Assembly: GCA_903911435.1 (NCBI GenBank)
Contig: CAIWDF010000080.1
Span: 1-33,867 of the forward strand
Direction of reading: 5' to 3'
DNA from: an uncultured Bacteroidota bacterium
Lineage (GTDB): Bacteria; Bacteroidota; Bacteroidia; 2-12-FULL-35-15
DNA: 33,867 nucleotides
Shown here: in pieces, positions 24,031-32,878 of the stretch
How positions within the stretch are numbered: the stretch's first letter is position 1
How the letters are laid out: each line of letters begins with the position of its first letter
Translations under genes and position numbers: made by a program
The notes under the pieces: model-generated
What the model was told of the DNA's origin: nothing
Databases searched by the model: none
What the model saw: the letters and a program-made list of their open reading frames with translations, nothing else

Positions 24031-25145
24031 TTTCTAGTGCTAATTAATTGCCTATAAACCTTCATGGTATCGTCAACATTTTTAGTGAAATCATAATTTG
24101 CTTTTACAAACGCCTTTCCTGCTTTGCCCATTTTTAGACGTAATGATTCATCTATTACAAGTCTTTCCATTGCAAGTGCCGTTGCTGAAACATTTTCTGA
24201 TTCAACCAAAATCCCCGTAACTGAATCCTTGACCACTTCCGTTAAACCACCTACTTTGCTAACGATAACTGGTTTAGAACAAGCAGATGCCTCTAATACA
24301 GAAACACCAAAGCTTTCGTTTCTGGAAACGTTTACAAATACATCAATCATATTATGATACTTCACTACGTCTTCGTATTTAACTTTCCCAATGAATTTTA
24401 CTTGCTCTTCGACATTCATTTCCATTACCAAAGCTTTATATTCTTCCTCCTTACTTCCTCCACCAACGATAAGCAAGACGAGAGGAGCATTCGGCATTTT
24501 CTCAACAAGCATTTTAAACGCTTTAATGAGTATGTCAATACCATAAACAGTTTCTAGTGATTTAACAACTCCTATAACGATCTTCTCATCTGAAAACAAA
24601 GAGGTGATTTCCAAAGGCCTAAAAACGGCTAAGTCTATTCCAAAAGGAATTATTTTTACTAGTCGGTTAATATAATTCTTAATACTATTTTCTATTGCTT
24701 TACTAGTCGCTAAAATAACATCTGAATGTTTTAAATTATATACTAAAATAGATTTGTGTATAAAGCTAATCTTTGGGAAATGCATCACATCACTGCCCCA
24801 TGCCGAAATTACGAAAGGATGAAATTTACTTAATGCCCCTAAAAAACCATAACTCGAAGCATAATGTGCATGTAATACATCAGGTTTAAATTCTTTTATT
24901 ACTGACTTCAATTTCGGGAGATTACCGAGGTAACCCAATTTAGTCAACAAGCGTTTATTTAGTTTTGTTTCATTTGTGTGAGTTTCATTACTCAAACACT
25001 TCACACCAATTTGTGTGTACCAATTTGCATTGGGGGTACTAAAACTAAAAATACCAACCTCGCAGCCTTTTGAAACAAGGGCTGTTGCCCATTTTTGAGT
25101 ATGAGCTGAATTAATGTCAGTTAATAGGAGTATCCTCATTTTCAT
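24027..25145 (-). CDS. GT4 glycosyltransferase
   Basis: A 372-residue GT-B retaining glycosyltransferase. The N-terminal domain has MRILLLTDINSAHTQKWATA and HAHYASSYGFLGA, then VISAWGSDVMHFP (about 113-125). The C-terminal domain has VIGVVKSLETVYGIDILIKA, FIGKVKYEDVVKYHNMIDVF and the donor-binding ESFGVSVLEASACSKPV. Two candidate starts (25145 and two codons later) are equivalent; the first gives a four-base ATGA overlap with the upstream GT2 gene. It adds one sugar to the lipid-linked chain at the cytoplasmic face; donor and acceptor unknown. Confidence 0.92.
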   Translation of the reverse strand: MKMRILLLTDINSAHTQKWATALVSKGCEVGIFSFSTPNANWYTQIGVKCLSNETHTNETKLNKRLLTKLGYLGNLPKLKSVIKEFKPDVLHAHYASSYGFLGALSKFHPFVISAWGSDVMHFPKISFIHKSILVYNLKHSDVILATSKAIENSIKNYINRLVKIIPFGIDLAVFRPLEITSLFSDEKIVIGVVKSLETVYGIDILIKAFKMLVEKMPNAPLVLLIVGGGSKEEEYKALVMEMNVEEQVKFIGKVKYEDVVKYHNMIDVFVNVSRNESFGVSVLEASACSKPVIVSKVGGLTEVVKDSVTGILVESENVSATALAMERLVIDESLRLKMGKAGKAFVKANYDFTKNVDDTMKVYRQLISTRK

Positions 25146-25900
25146 TTCATCAAATAACGATGTTTAATCAAACGTAACATGGAAATGAAACTATGTTTGG
25201 AAAGTACTTTACGACCATATTTTCTGCTTATTTCAATTTGTTCTTCTACAAAAGCAGTAATTATGCTGCCCGTCTTTGATTGATTATGGATCCGAAATTG
25301 AGAAACTATTGTTTCACAAAGCACCAGTTTGCCTTGATTCTTAAGAATTCGTAATACATATTCATAATCAAAACAACAGTTATAATTAGCCAACAAACCA
25401 ATTTTATTAGTAAACTTTTTTTTGAAGAAAGAACCAGGTTGGTATATTCCAGGATCTGAATTCAACAGGCTATCGGATGTTAATGGCTTGGCTTTGACTT
25501 TCCTTATGGATTTACCTTTAGCATCAATGTGTTCAATTGATCCGTAAATATAATCAATTGATTCATCCTTCTTGAGAATTGAAACAATCTGTAAAAACCC
25601 ATTAATATCAATTTTATCGTCTGTATTAAGCCATGTCCAATAATCACCAGTGGCTCTTTGTATGCCTTTATTGATAGCATCGTATTGCCCATTATCTTTT
25701 TCAATTTCGACAAAATCAAAAATACTCTTGTACTCTTCTATTTTCTTTTGAACATCTTCATTCGAATAACTGTCAAACAAAAGAAGTTCAACCGATACAC
25801 CATTTTGAACTGCCTTGAATTTCAATTCCTTTAAATTATCAAATGTCTCTGAAATAAATTGAGGCTGATTATAAGATGGTATTATTATACTAAACTTCAT
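25142..25900 (-). CDS. GT2 glycosyltransferase, WfgS-like
   Basis: A 252-residue GT-A glycosyltransferase. KFSIIIPSYNQPQFISETFDNL, EKDNGQYDAINKGIQRATG and the metal-binding NTDD (92-95) mark the WfgS-like branch of GT2; YQPGSFFKK follows as expected. There is no membrane segment. It lies 9 bp after another GT2 gene and overlaps the downstream GT4 gene by ATGA, so it is translated as part of the chain-assembly operon. Sugar unknown. Confidence 0.92.
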   Translation of the reverse strand: MKFSIIIPSYNQPQFISETFDNLKELKFKAVQNGVSVELLLFDSYSNEDVQKKIEEYKSIFDFVEIEKDNGQYDAINKGIQRATGDYWTWLNTDDKIDINGFLQIVSILKKDESIDYIYGSIEHIDAKGKSIRKVKAKPLTSDSLLNSDPGIYQPGSFFKKKFTNKIGLLANYNCCFDYEYVLRILKNQGKLVLCETIVSQFRIHNQSKTGSIITAFVEEQIEISRKYGRKVLSKHSFISMLRLIKHRYLMK

Positions 25901-25909
25901 ACTTATGGT

Positions 25910-26938
25910 TTATTTAAACAACAATCTTAATCTTCTACGTAATTTAACAACTCGGTATAGAAACTGCGTAGCGAACGAAGGTTCTTGTGATAACTTTATT
26001 TCTGAATACTTTTCGGCCATTGAATTCAAACTACTCATTTCTTTGGAGCTAACACCAAACTTTCTAGCATTTACATATGCCTCATAAACACGAACCGAAA
26101 AAAAACGATTCAATTTTGTTTTATTAGGCTGTTTCAAGGCTAATCGAAACCGTTCAAAATGTTGGTCAAAAAGCAACTGACGAACTAAACCAATTGGTTC
26201 AAGATTTGAAAGTATAAAATGATTAAGAGCAACATTCGTAGAGGTAGTTGATGAATTATGTATTCTAAATTGACTAAGCTTCTCAGGAATATACTTAACA
26301 CCATAATTCGAGCCTATTCGGAGGAAATATTCAAGATCACATATCTGCTTCAAATTCGAATTAAAGAACCCGAGCTCACTAGTGATACTTCTTCTAAACA
26401 TCACAGAAGTGGGTTCACCAATAAAATTCATACAAATATTCTCTGCACCCATGTTGCTTATTCGATCAGGAGAAATAAAAACAGTTTGCGCTGGTATATT
26501 CAACTTTTCAAATGTTATCACTTCGTTTTCATAATACGAAACTGTTTCTTCAGAGGCTTTCTCGTCTAATAAAAATGTTCGTTTGCATGCAATCAACACG
26601 TCATCCTCTTCTACCGTATTCACCATCGTTTCAATGCAATTGAAGCTTATTGTATCATCTTGGAAAACAAATTTAATCCACTCCCCTTTTGCTAAACTAA
26701 TACACTTGTTCCAATTTTCAACCAAACCTAAGTTGATTTCGTTTGTATACAATCGAATTCTATCATCCTGTTCTAAATATGAACTGCTAATATCTATCGT
26801 TTTATCATTTGAACAATCATCAACGATGATTATTTCAAAACTCTTATACGATTGTGCTAACACGCTATCCAAACACTCTTTCAAGTATTTTTCACCATTA
26901 TAAGTTGGAATACAAATACTAACCAAATCGCTCCTCAT
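25910..26938 (-). CDS. GT2 glycosyltransferase
   Basis: A 342-residue GT-A glycosyltransferase with SICIPTYNGEKYLKECLDSV, EIIIVDDCSNDKT and the FQDDT metal-binding motif (92-96). The acceptor half includes GEPTSVMFRR and QICDLEYFLRIGSNYG. The C-terminal 90 residues are basic (LYRVVKLRRRLRLLFK at the end), possibly for contact with the membrane. Spacing to the upstream RgpF-like gene is 54 bp, the longest internal gap in the locus, so a second promoter is possible there although I see no clear box. Sugar unknown. Confidence 0.9.
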   Translation of the reverse strand: MRSDLVSICIPTYNGEKYLKECLDSVLAQSYKSFEIIIVDDCSNDKTIDISSSYLEQDDRIRLYTNEINLGLVENWNKCISLAKGEWIKFVFQDDTISFNCIETMVNTVEEDDVLIACKRTFLLDEKASEETVSYYENEVITFEKLNIPAQTVFISPDRISNMGAENICMNFIGEPTSVMFRRSITSELGFFNSNLKQICDLEYFLRIGSNYGVKYIPEKLSQFRIHNSSTTSTNVALNHFILSNLEPIGLVRQLLFDQHFERFRLALKQPNKTKLNRFFSVRVYEAYVNARKFGVSSKEMSSLNSMAEKYSEIKLSQEPSFATQFLYRVVKLRRRLRLLFK

Positions 26939-26992
26939 TTATAAAACAAATATATTTTCAAATAGTAAACTCTTTAAAGACATTTTGAATTT

Positions 26993-27871
26993 TTAACGTG
27001 TACCAATTATCAATTTATAAGATGGTCGCGCTATTCTAATCAAATGACGTTTTAAATTATATAAAAACAATTCTATTGAGCCGAGTCTTCTTTGAACTTC
27101 TTGCTTCACCTTTTCAAAATCAATTAATACCAAGTTCGCATTTTGTGTCATAATCATACTGATATAATAATCTGGAGAAATATTGAAATTCATTCTAGCT
27201 AAAGTCCTCAATTCATCCTTTCGATAGGATTGAAAAATAATTTTCTTTTTAATTAAAGGTGTACCTTGTTTAATGTGGCTATCAATTAGTTTATAGTATG
27301 GACTAAATTCTCCTTTATAATTTTCGTTATCCAAGAACGCTCCCATTTTAAAATTCAATTCTAAAAGGAATTTACTTAAACCTATCTCATAAGTCAAAAT
27401 AACATCTTTGATTTCCTTTCGTATTCCACTTTGATTAAAATAATTAACCACGGATGAAATTGCATTCTTTTCAACAATCAAAAAATAAGATTGAATATGC
27501 CTAGAAATCGAGTTTGATTCAGATATACCCCAAAAATCCAACCCTCCTTGTTCTCCCCATTTCATAACCCTATTCAAAGAAGAAAACAAAATGCAAGAAT
27601 CGTTAACAAATCCAACGCGTTGATAAATTGTCAAGTCTATTTTTTGAATTGCTTTATACCACATCCCAAAATCATAGCCTTCATTAACTACCTGCAAGCA
27701 CTCAATATTATTATCATTTAAATATTCACAAGATGAATTATTCAAAATTTTCTCGTTGGTCACGAAAATTATTTTCGTAAAATTTTGAGACAATTGTTCC
27801 AAATAGAACTTAACATAATATGGAATATCAGGTGAATCAAAATAACTTGAAAACAAACAAATGGACCTCAT
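26993..27871 (-). CDS. RgpF-like (rhamnan synthesis F family) glycan-assembly protein
   Basis: A 292-residue protein. CLFSSYFDSPDIPYYVKFYL at the N-terminus, then VVNEGYDFGMWYKAI (61-75) and RVGFVNDSCILF, match the RgpF family found in rhamnose-containing polysaccharide loci. Family members act as glycosyltransferases or assist chain modification; the exact chemistry is poorly known. I use the ATG at 27871; the TTG just before it directly follows the upstream stop. By family association a rhamnose or similar deoxyhexose residue in the polymer is possible, but no dTDP-rhamnose synthesis genes are in the window. Confidence 0.8.
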   Translation of the reverse strand: MRSICLFSSYFDSPDIPYYVKFYLEQLSQNFTKIIFVTNEKILNNSSCEYLNDNNIECLQVVNEGYDFGMWYKAIQKIDLTIYQRVGFVNDSCILFSSLNRVMKWGEQGGLDFWGISESNSISRHIQSYFLIVEKNAISSVVNYFNQSGIRKEIKDVILTYEIGLSKFLLELNFKMGAFLDNENYKGEFSPYYKLIDSHIKQGTPLIKKKIIFQSYRKDELRTLARMNFNISPDYYISMIMTQNANLVLIDFEKVKQEVQRRLGSIELFLYNLKRHLIRIARPSYKLIIGTR

Positions 27872-27874
27872 CAA

Positions 27875-28723
27875 CTAAGCGCCTTTTAATAAATTATTTA
27901 ATATCCTTAATGGCTTTAAAATCAATTTACCTATTTTTAGTTCATAAGACTTATCCGTATTCTCCAATTTCTTCTTTGTAGTGTATAAATCAAAGACCAA
28001 ATCACTCATATTGAAATTTACCCCATAAAGTTCTTTATGGTTATTAAATATCAACCTTCTTAATTTCCTCTGCTTCTCGATGTCTAAAGAGTTATTTCTT
28101 GATTCCTTCCTTATTCTATAGAAAAACAAAAAATCGCTAATGCGATACACCTGGTTGTCTTTTGAAATAAAACTTAACCAAAAATCCCAATCCTCAAACC
28201 CTTCAATCATCAATTCGTTGTAACCTTTAGTATTTTCAAAATCACTTTTTCTATATAAAGCAGAACAAAAAATTAAATTTTCAATTAATAAACCCTTCAC
28301 TGAAAAATCAGGAAGTATCCATTCGCCTGAGCTATCACCAAATAATTTTGCGTTACAATATACCAACTTGATTTCTTCATTTTTTTCAAGCACTGTTAAT
28401 GCTTGTTCTAAATATGTATTACCAATTTTATCATCCGCATCAAGAGGAAGAATGTATTTCCCTTTACCAGATTTTATACCTAGATTTCTTGCTAAAGAAA
28501 CTCCCTTTATATCCGAATATAGATAATGAAAACGTGAGTCTTTTTTTGTAAATGAATCGGTTACCTCTTTGGTGTTATCTGTAGAGCCATTATCTACAAC
28601 AATACATTCCCAATTGATGAATGTTTGAGTCAAAACACTCTCCAAGCATTCAACCAAAAATCGACCATGATTGTAACAAGGCACAATGACAGAAACTAAA
28701 GGTATTTCAAGTGGCTTATCCAT
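27875..28723 (-). CDS. GT2 glycosyltransferase
   Basis: A 282-residue GT-A glycosyltransferase: VSVIVPCYNHGRFLVECLES, IVVDNGSTDNT, SLARNLGIKSGKGKYILPLD and the DADD motif at 95-98. The acceptor region has GYNELMIEGFEDWDFWLSF, where Glu/Asp residues usually include the catalytic base. Its start overlaps the stop of the upstream GT2 gene by one base (TAATG). Sugar unknown. Confidence 0.93.
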   Translation of the reverse strand: MDKPLEIPLVSVIVPCYNHGRFLVECLESVLTQTFINWECIVVDNGSTDNTKEVTDSFTKKDSRFHYLYSDIKGVSLARNLGIKSGKGKYILPLDADDKIGNTYLEQALTVLEKNEEIKLVYCNAKLFGDSSGEWILPDFSVKGLLIENLIFCSALYRKSDFENTKGYNELMIEGFEDWDFWLSFISKDNQVYRISDFLFFYRIRKESRNNSLDIEKQRKLRRLIFNNHKELYGVNFNMSDLVFDLYTTKKKLENTDKSYELKIGKLILKPLRILNNLLKGA

Positions 28724-29481
28724 TATTTAATTCTATTTATTAATCGCTTGTAGATACTTGCTTGCGTTGTCCTCTTTCCTTTTGTTTCTAATAAATAATC
28801 TACCACCAACGGAGGGAAATATTTTCTCAACACTTCTTTCCTTTCTTCCATTTCAACCTCTTTGTTTTTAATATGTGAACTTATCCCTTGTGAATCGAAA
28901 ACAGAAATATCGAGTTCAATATGTTGAGTTGATACATTATTTACAATGATTGCCCTAAAAAAGAAATCGTAGTCCGCCACTATTCTAAAATGTTCATCAT
29001 ACCTACCATATTTAGAAAACAACTCTCGTTTAATAAAAGAAACAGGATGCCACAACGTGTCCATCAACATTTGATGAAACGTAATACGGTTTGGCATCTT
29101 TCCATAAGTATGTTTTCCCGAACCCCAATCAATAATCATGTTTCCGTAAATGATGGCGGCATCACAAGTCGAAGTAAAAACCTTTTCCAATACTGATTCG
29201 TCCACCAAATAATCTCCAGAATTCAAAAACAAACAATATTCTCCGTTTGCCTTTACTATCCCTTTATTATGAGCATTATAAATTCCACCATCGCTTTCCG
29301 AAACCCAGTAGGTAATTTCCTCTTGGTACTTTTTAATGATATCAATACTTCCATCAGTCGACCCTCCATCAATTACAATAAATTCAAAATCTAAAAACGA
29401 TTGAGAAATAATCGACTTAACAGTCTTTTCAAGACCTATTAAATTGTTCTTATTGATTGTTATTATAGATAACTTTACCAT
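28723..29481 (-). CDS. GT2 glycosyltransferase, WfgS-like
   Basis: A 252-residue GT-A glycosyltransferase with LSIITINKNNLIGLEKTVKS, VIDGGSTDGSIDII, SESDGGIYNAHNKGI and the NSGD metal-site variant (87-90). HPVSFIKRELFSKYG and RIVADYDFFFRAI are typical of this branch. It is similar in plan and length to the gene at 25142-25900, so the pair may have arisen by duplication and then diverged. It is coupled to both neighbours by TAATG overlaps. Sugar unknown. Confidence 0.93.
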   Translation of the reverse strand: MVKLSIITINKNNLIGLEKTVKSIISQSFLDFEFIVIDGGSTDGSIDIIKKYQEEITYWVSESDGGIYNAHNKGIVKANGEYCLFLNSGDYLVDESVLEKVFTSTCDAAIIYGNMIIDWGSGKHTYGKMPNRITFHQMLMDTLWHPVSFIKRELFSKYGRYDEHFRIVADYDFFFRAIIVNNVSTQHIELDISVFDSQGISSHIKNKEVEMEERKEVLRKYFPPLVVDYLLETKGKRTTQASIYKRLINRIK

Positions 29482-30611
29482 TACTTTACATCAAACATCT
29501 TTTCTATTTCCGAAAACACTTGCTCTGCTTTTATTTCGTTTATGTCCACGTGTTCAACTACTTTTCCAAAATTTTCAAGCCTTTCCTCTTCCGACATCTC
29601 CGTAATTTGGATAGGATAAAGCACCTTACTTTCGGTATTCATTTCACTCGGGTAGGGAGTAAATCTACCGTAATTATTGCCATTCGAAATGCATACCACT
29701 TTACTCCCCAAAGCTACTGCAATATGAAACGGCCCTGAGTCATTAACAATAGCAATCTTGCACTTTGCTAACATGGCAACCAATTCGTTGAGATTTAGTT
29801 TACCTGTTAAATCAGAAAAATGAAATTGGGATTTGCTAATAATTTCTTTTGCTATCAAACTATCTGCCTCTGAACCACAAATAACAAAATCAGCCTTCGG
29901 AAATTTTGATTGAAGCAAATCACATAGTCGAACAAAGTTTTCTGCCGACCACCTTCTAAATGCATCTTTTGCTCCTGGGCATATTATTATTATTTCTTCC
30001 TTGTTTGTTTTATAATCAATTTGAGGTTTTAAAGTAGGTATCTGCAAAGAAAACAATTGTTCGAAAAAATCTTTATTTCGATTAAACTCGAACCGATGTT
30101 TCGAACGTGAAACCATTAAACTTGTATAAGCTAAGTTGTTTTCCCTTTTTTGAACCTCCGAAAGATTAATAGTGTCGCCATCATAACCTATTTTATACTT
30201 CGCACCACTATATATAACTACATTGTCACTTATTATATCCCTCGAATAAGTAGGATGAATCAACGTTTCGAAACCCCTAGAATGAATTTCCCTGTATTGC
30301 TTGTAACTATATCCAGAATCTGTCATCCTTCTATAATCCACCCAAATGAAATCATTTATAAATTCTTTATCTAGTCCTTCAGCAAGTTCTTTCCACCAAA
30401 TATTTCCACACAACGTAATTTTGTAGTTCCGGTAATGGTCAGATTCTTTTATCACCCGAATAAAATTTCGAAATAATACATAATCACCAATTGAATCTAA
30501 CTTAACAATGAGTAACGTGTTTTTCTTTACAAAAAACGACCTTCTTTTGTTAAGCAACATAAGTAAAACAGAATAAATCTTTTTAACAATTCTTTCGTAA
30601 AAATAATTCAT
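29481..30611 (-). CDS. GT9 (heptosyltransferase-family) glycosyltransferase
   Basis: A 376-residue GT-B enzyme of the ADP-heptose:LPS heptosyltransferase family. Seen: LLIVKLDSIGDYVLFRNF (33-50), ICPGAKDAFRRWSAENF (210-226), and IVNDSGPFHIAVALGSKVV (288-306), the donor-site motif. The N-terminal 30 residues are basic and hydrophobic, as expected for membrane contact. GT9 members usually build the LPS inner core, but here the gene is inside an O-chain locus, so it may add a heptose-like or other residue at the base of the chain. It overlaps the downstream GT2 gene by TAATG. Confidence 0.93.
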   Translation of the reverse strand: MNYFYERIVKKIYSVLLMLLNKRRSFFVKKNTLLIVKLDSIGDYVLFRNFIRVIKESDHYRNYKITLCGNIWWKELAEGLDKEFINDFIWVDYRRMTDSGYSYKQYREIHSRGFETLIHPTYSRDIISDNVVIYSGAKYKIGYDGDTINLSEVQKRENNLAYTSLMVSRSKHRFEFNRNKDFFEQLFSLQIPTLKPQIDYKTNKEEIIIICPGAKDAFRRWSAENFVRLCDLLQSKFPKADFVICGSEADSLIAKEIISKSQFHFSDLTGKLNLNELVAMLAKCKIAIVNDSGPFHIAVALGSKVVCISNGNNYGRFTPYPSEMNTESKVLYPIQITEMSEEERLENFGKVVEHVDINEIKAEQVFSEIEKMFDVK

Positions 30612-30624
30612 CCCAATTCTGCAA

Positions 30625-31452
30625 TTATATTTTTTCGTTTTTACTCAATTTATTTGATATATATTTATAATCACTCTCCAAAAGCGACTCTCTTTTTCTT
30701 GTTGCCATTGGTCTATTAGTAAAAGAGGTTTCAAGTTTTTTTAAGATTCTATTTTTGTTACTTCCAAACAACTTTTCTATCGTTTTCGCCTCAATATTAG
30801 ACGAAGTGAATACATGTAGATTATTCCCATTCGAATACAATTTCTTTCCAAACTTCACTGCTATATAACTCAGCGTTGTCAAATCATAAAACGAAATATG
30901 TTGGCCTATCAACGGAGAAACGTACCACCAATCATGAAACTCATTAATATCCGAAGGGCTCAAAACCGTGGAGAAAACAATGTTGTCCGACAATTCAAAC
31001 ATCTTTCCTATTTCCTCTATAGGATGATGGAGATGTTCAAAAACCTCAAATGCCGTAACAATATCTACTTTTTTTACCGGACAATCTTTTAAGTCAAAAT
31101 AATTGGCAAACAAATTTTCGCAATAAATATCTTGCCTGTAAAAATTGTAGCCCAAATCTCTCATCATTCTCACAAACATACCATACCCTCCAGCATAATC
31201 TATCATCACCTTTGCCTCCGGAAAACACATCTCAATAATTGGAGGTATTACATTTTGCAGATAAATATTTCTACTCACCAAACCTATGTCTAATGCTGTT
31301 ATCGCATTTTCGTACGACTCGGCCAACCAATATGGCTCATCCGTTTGAATAAAATGACAAGTACTACATTGATGGTAATCAACTTTATATTTATTCAATA
31401 CAAGTTGATTCGAAACAATTTTTGTTGTTGAATTACAAATTTTACAAATCAT
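30625..31452 (-). CDS. Zinc-binding N-terminal class I methyltransferase
   Basis: A 275-residue SAM methyltransferase with an N-terminal zinc ribbon: Cys3-x2-Cys6 and Cys29-x2-Cys32. Motif I is MIDYAGGYGMF (83-93), and DIVTAFEVFEHLHHPIEEIG is the usual motif III region. Similar proteins act on nucleotide sugars or on the non-reducing end of O-chains. Directly next to the ABC ATPase, it is a candidate for the terminal methylation that marks chain length in ABC-exported O-antigens, but this is inference from position. The gap to GT9 is 13 bp and to the ABC gene 7 bp. Confidence 0.88.
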   Translation of the reverse strand: MICKICNSTTKIVSNQLVLNKYKVDYHQCSTCHFIQTDEPYWLAESYENAITALDIGLVSRNIYLQNVIPPIIEMCFPEAKVMIDYAGGYGMFVRMMRDLGYNFYRQDIYCENLFANYFDLKDCPVKKVDIVTAFEVFEHLHHPIEEIGKMFELSDNIVFSTVLSPSDINEFHDWWYVSPLIGQHISFYDLTTLSYIAVKFGKKLYSNGNNLHVFTSSNIEAKTIEKLFGSNKNRILKKLETSFTNRPMATRKRESLLESDYKYISNKLSKNEKI

Positions 31453-31459
31453 GATTCCC

Positions 31460-32698
31460 TTACATTAATTTCCATTCACAATGTGCAAAAACACAACCCA
31501 CATCCACTCCTTTATAATTCGAAAATTCCGAACCATTATCAACTACCGAAAAACTACATACACTGTCTAAAAAATCAAAAACTTGTAAATTCGGAATATG
31601 AATTCCAACATTCAACTTATACTCATTCGGAAATAAAAACTCAGCAGGTATTTTTACCAAAGCCTCTCCTTGCTTTTTATCCACCCTAATCACCTCACTT
31701 ATCAACCTTTCAGTCGAAAATATCTTTCTATCCTCATAATCAGTTACCGACATACTTAGCAATACATCATCCAAAACAATATTAGCATTAAACTTTACAG
31801 AAACATAAATAGGTTCGTCATGCACAAACACATCCGCTGTTTCATCACCAGCATTCTTAATACACACTTCACTTATAAATATTTCTTTCGATTCGCCCAC
31901 CGAACTATACGTCAAGTTCGACTTTGTAGTCTGCATATTATGATATACCTTCAACGCACCATCCACACTTCCATTAAACTCCACCTTGCCTTTATTCAAC
32001 AAGATAGCGTTAGTACACAAGTTGCTTATCGCACCCATATTATGACTCACAAACAGCACCGTTCTTCCCTCGCCTGCCACATCCTTCATCTTACCCAAAC
32101 ATTTTTTCTGAAAAGCTGCATCTCCCACCGCCAATACCTCATCCACTATCAATATCTCAGGTTCCAAATGTGCTGCCACGGCAAATGCCAACCTCACATA
32201 CATGCCCGATGAATAACGCTTCACAGGAGTATCCAAAAAACGTTCTACCTCCGAAAAAGCCACTATCTCATCAAACTTACTTTTTATCTCCGCCTTGCTC
32301 ATCCCCAGTATCGAACCATTCAAAAAAACATTCTCTCTACCGGTCAACTCAGCATGAAAACCCGTACCCACCTCTAGCAAACTCGCCACACGGCCATCTA
32401 TCGTTATCCTTCCTTTGGTAGGTGTCACTATTCTACTCAGTATTTTTAGCAAGGTCGATTTCCCTGCCCCATTTCTCCCTATTATCCCCACACGGTCGCC
32501 ACGCTCGATGTCGAACGATACATCGTTCAATGCCCAAAACTCTTCCGATTTTCCTGCCCTAGCACCGAGCTTTCCACTCACCATCGCCTTGGCCTTGTTC
32601 GATATCACATCGCGCAAAGCGGTGTAGCGCTCCGCATTCTGATGCTTTAGCACATACGATTTACTCAAATGTTCTACCTCTATTATCTTATCACTCAT
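31460..32698 (-). CDS. Polysaccharide ABC exporter ATPase with C-terminal cargo domain (Wzt-like)
   Basis: A 412-residue ATPase that powers export of a completed lipid-linked polysaccharide across the inner membrane. Walker A GRNGAGKST (74-82), signature YSSGM (162-166), Walker B with Glu187 (LIVDEVLAVGD) and switch His219 are all intact. The region before Walker A (LRDVISNKAKAM) is typical of Wzt/TagH-type ATPases. Residues about 250-412 form an extra beta-sandwich like the Wzt C-terminal domain that recognises the chain end. It is the first gene of the locus. The permease (Wzm) that must pair with it is not in the window, since upstream DNA to the right edge is non-coding. Confidence 0.95.
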   Translation of the reverse strand: MSDKIIEVEHLSKSYVLKHQNAERYTALRDVISNKAKAMVSGKLGARAGKSEEFWALNDVSFDIERGDRVGIIGRNGAGKSTLLKILSRIVTPTKGRITIDGRVASLLEVGTGFHAELTGRENVFLNGSILGMSKAEIKSKFDEIVAFSEVERFLDTPVKRYSSGMYVRLAFAVAAHLEPEILIVDEVLAVGDAAFQKKCLGKMKDVAGEGRTVLFVSHNMGAISNLCTNAILLNKGKVEFNGSVDGALKVYHNMQTTKSNLTYSSVGESKEIFISEVCIKNAGDETADVFVHDEPIYVSVKFNANIVLDDVLLSMSVTDYEDRKIFSTERLISEVIRVDKKQGEALVKIPAEFLFPNEYKLNVGIHIPNLQVFDFLDSVCSFSVVDNGSEFSNYKGVDVGCVFAHCEWKLM

Positions 32699-32751
32699 TC
32701 CTATTGTTTAGGCTTTTTTACCCCTCATCCTCTTCGCTTGCCTCACCTTGG

Positions 32752-32784
32752 CAAATGTAAGAAAAGATTTAACACCCCCCACAA
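32752..32784 (-). promoter_or_regulatory. Likely promoter of the polysaccharide operon
   Basis: On the minus strand, TTG (32784-32782) and, 22 bp on, TACATTTG (32759-32752), an exact match to TAnnTTTG. The predicted start is near 32745, giving a leader of about 47 bases. Spacing is at the long end of the accepted range. Confidence 0.45.
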
Positions 32785-32826
32785 TTGGGTGGGAAGGAGA
32801 TGGGAGATTTGAGTATTGAGATTTTC

Positions 32827-32857
32827 TTGCCGCAAAGACACGAAGGCGCAAAGGAGG
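32827..32857 (-). repeat. Inverted copy of the dispersed CCTTTGTG-type repeat
   Basis: Reverse complement contains CCTTTGCGCCTTCGTGTC and TTTGCGG, related to the copies at 1191-1221 and 1258-1288. Confidence 0.7.
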
Positions 32858-32878
32858 CTGGCTGAAATGAGATGGGAG

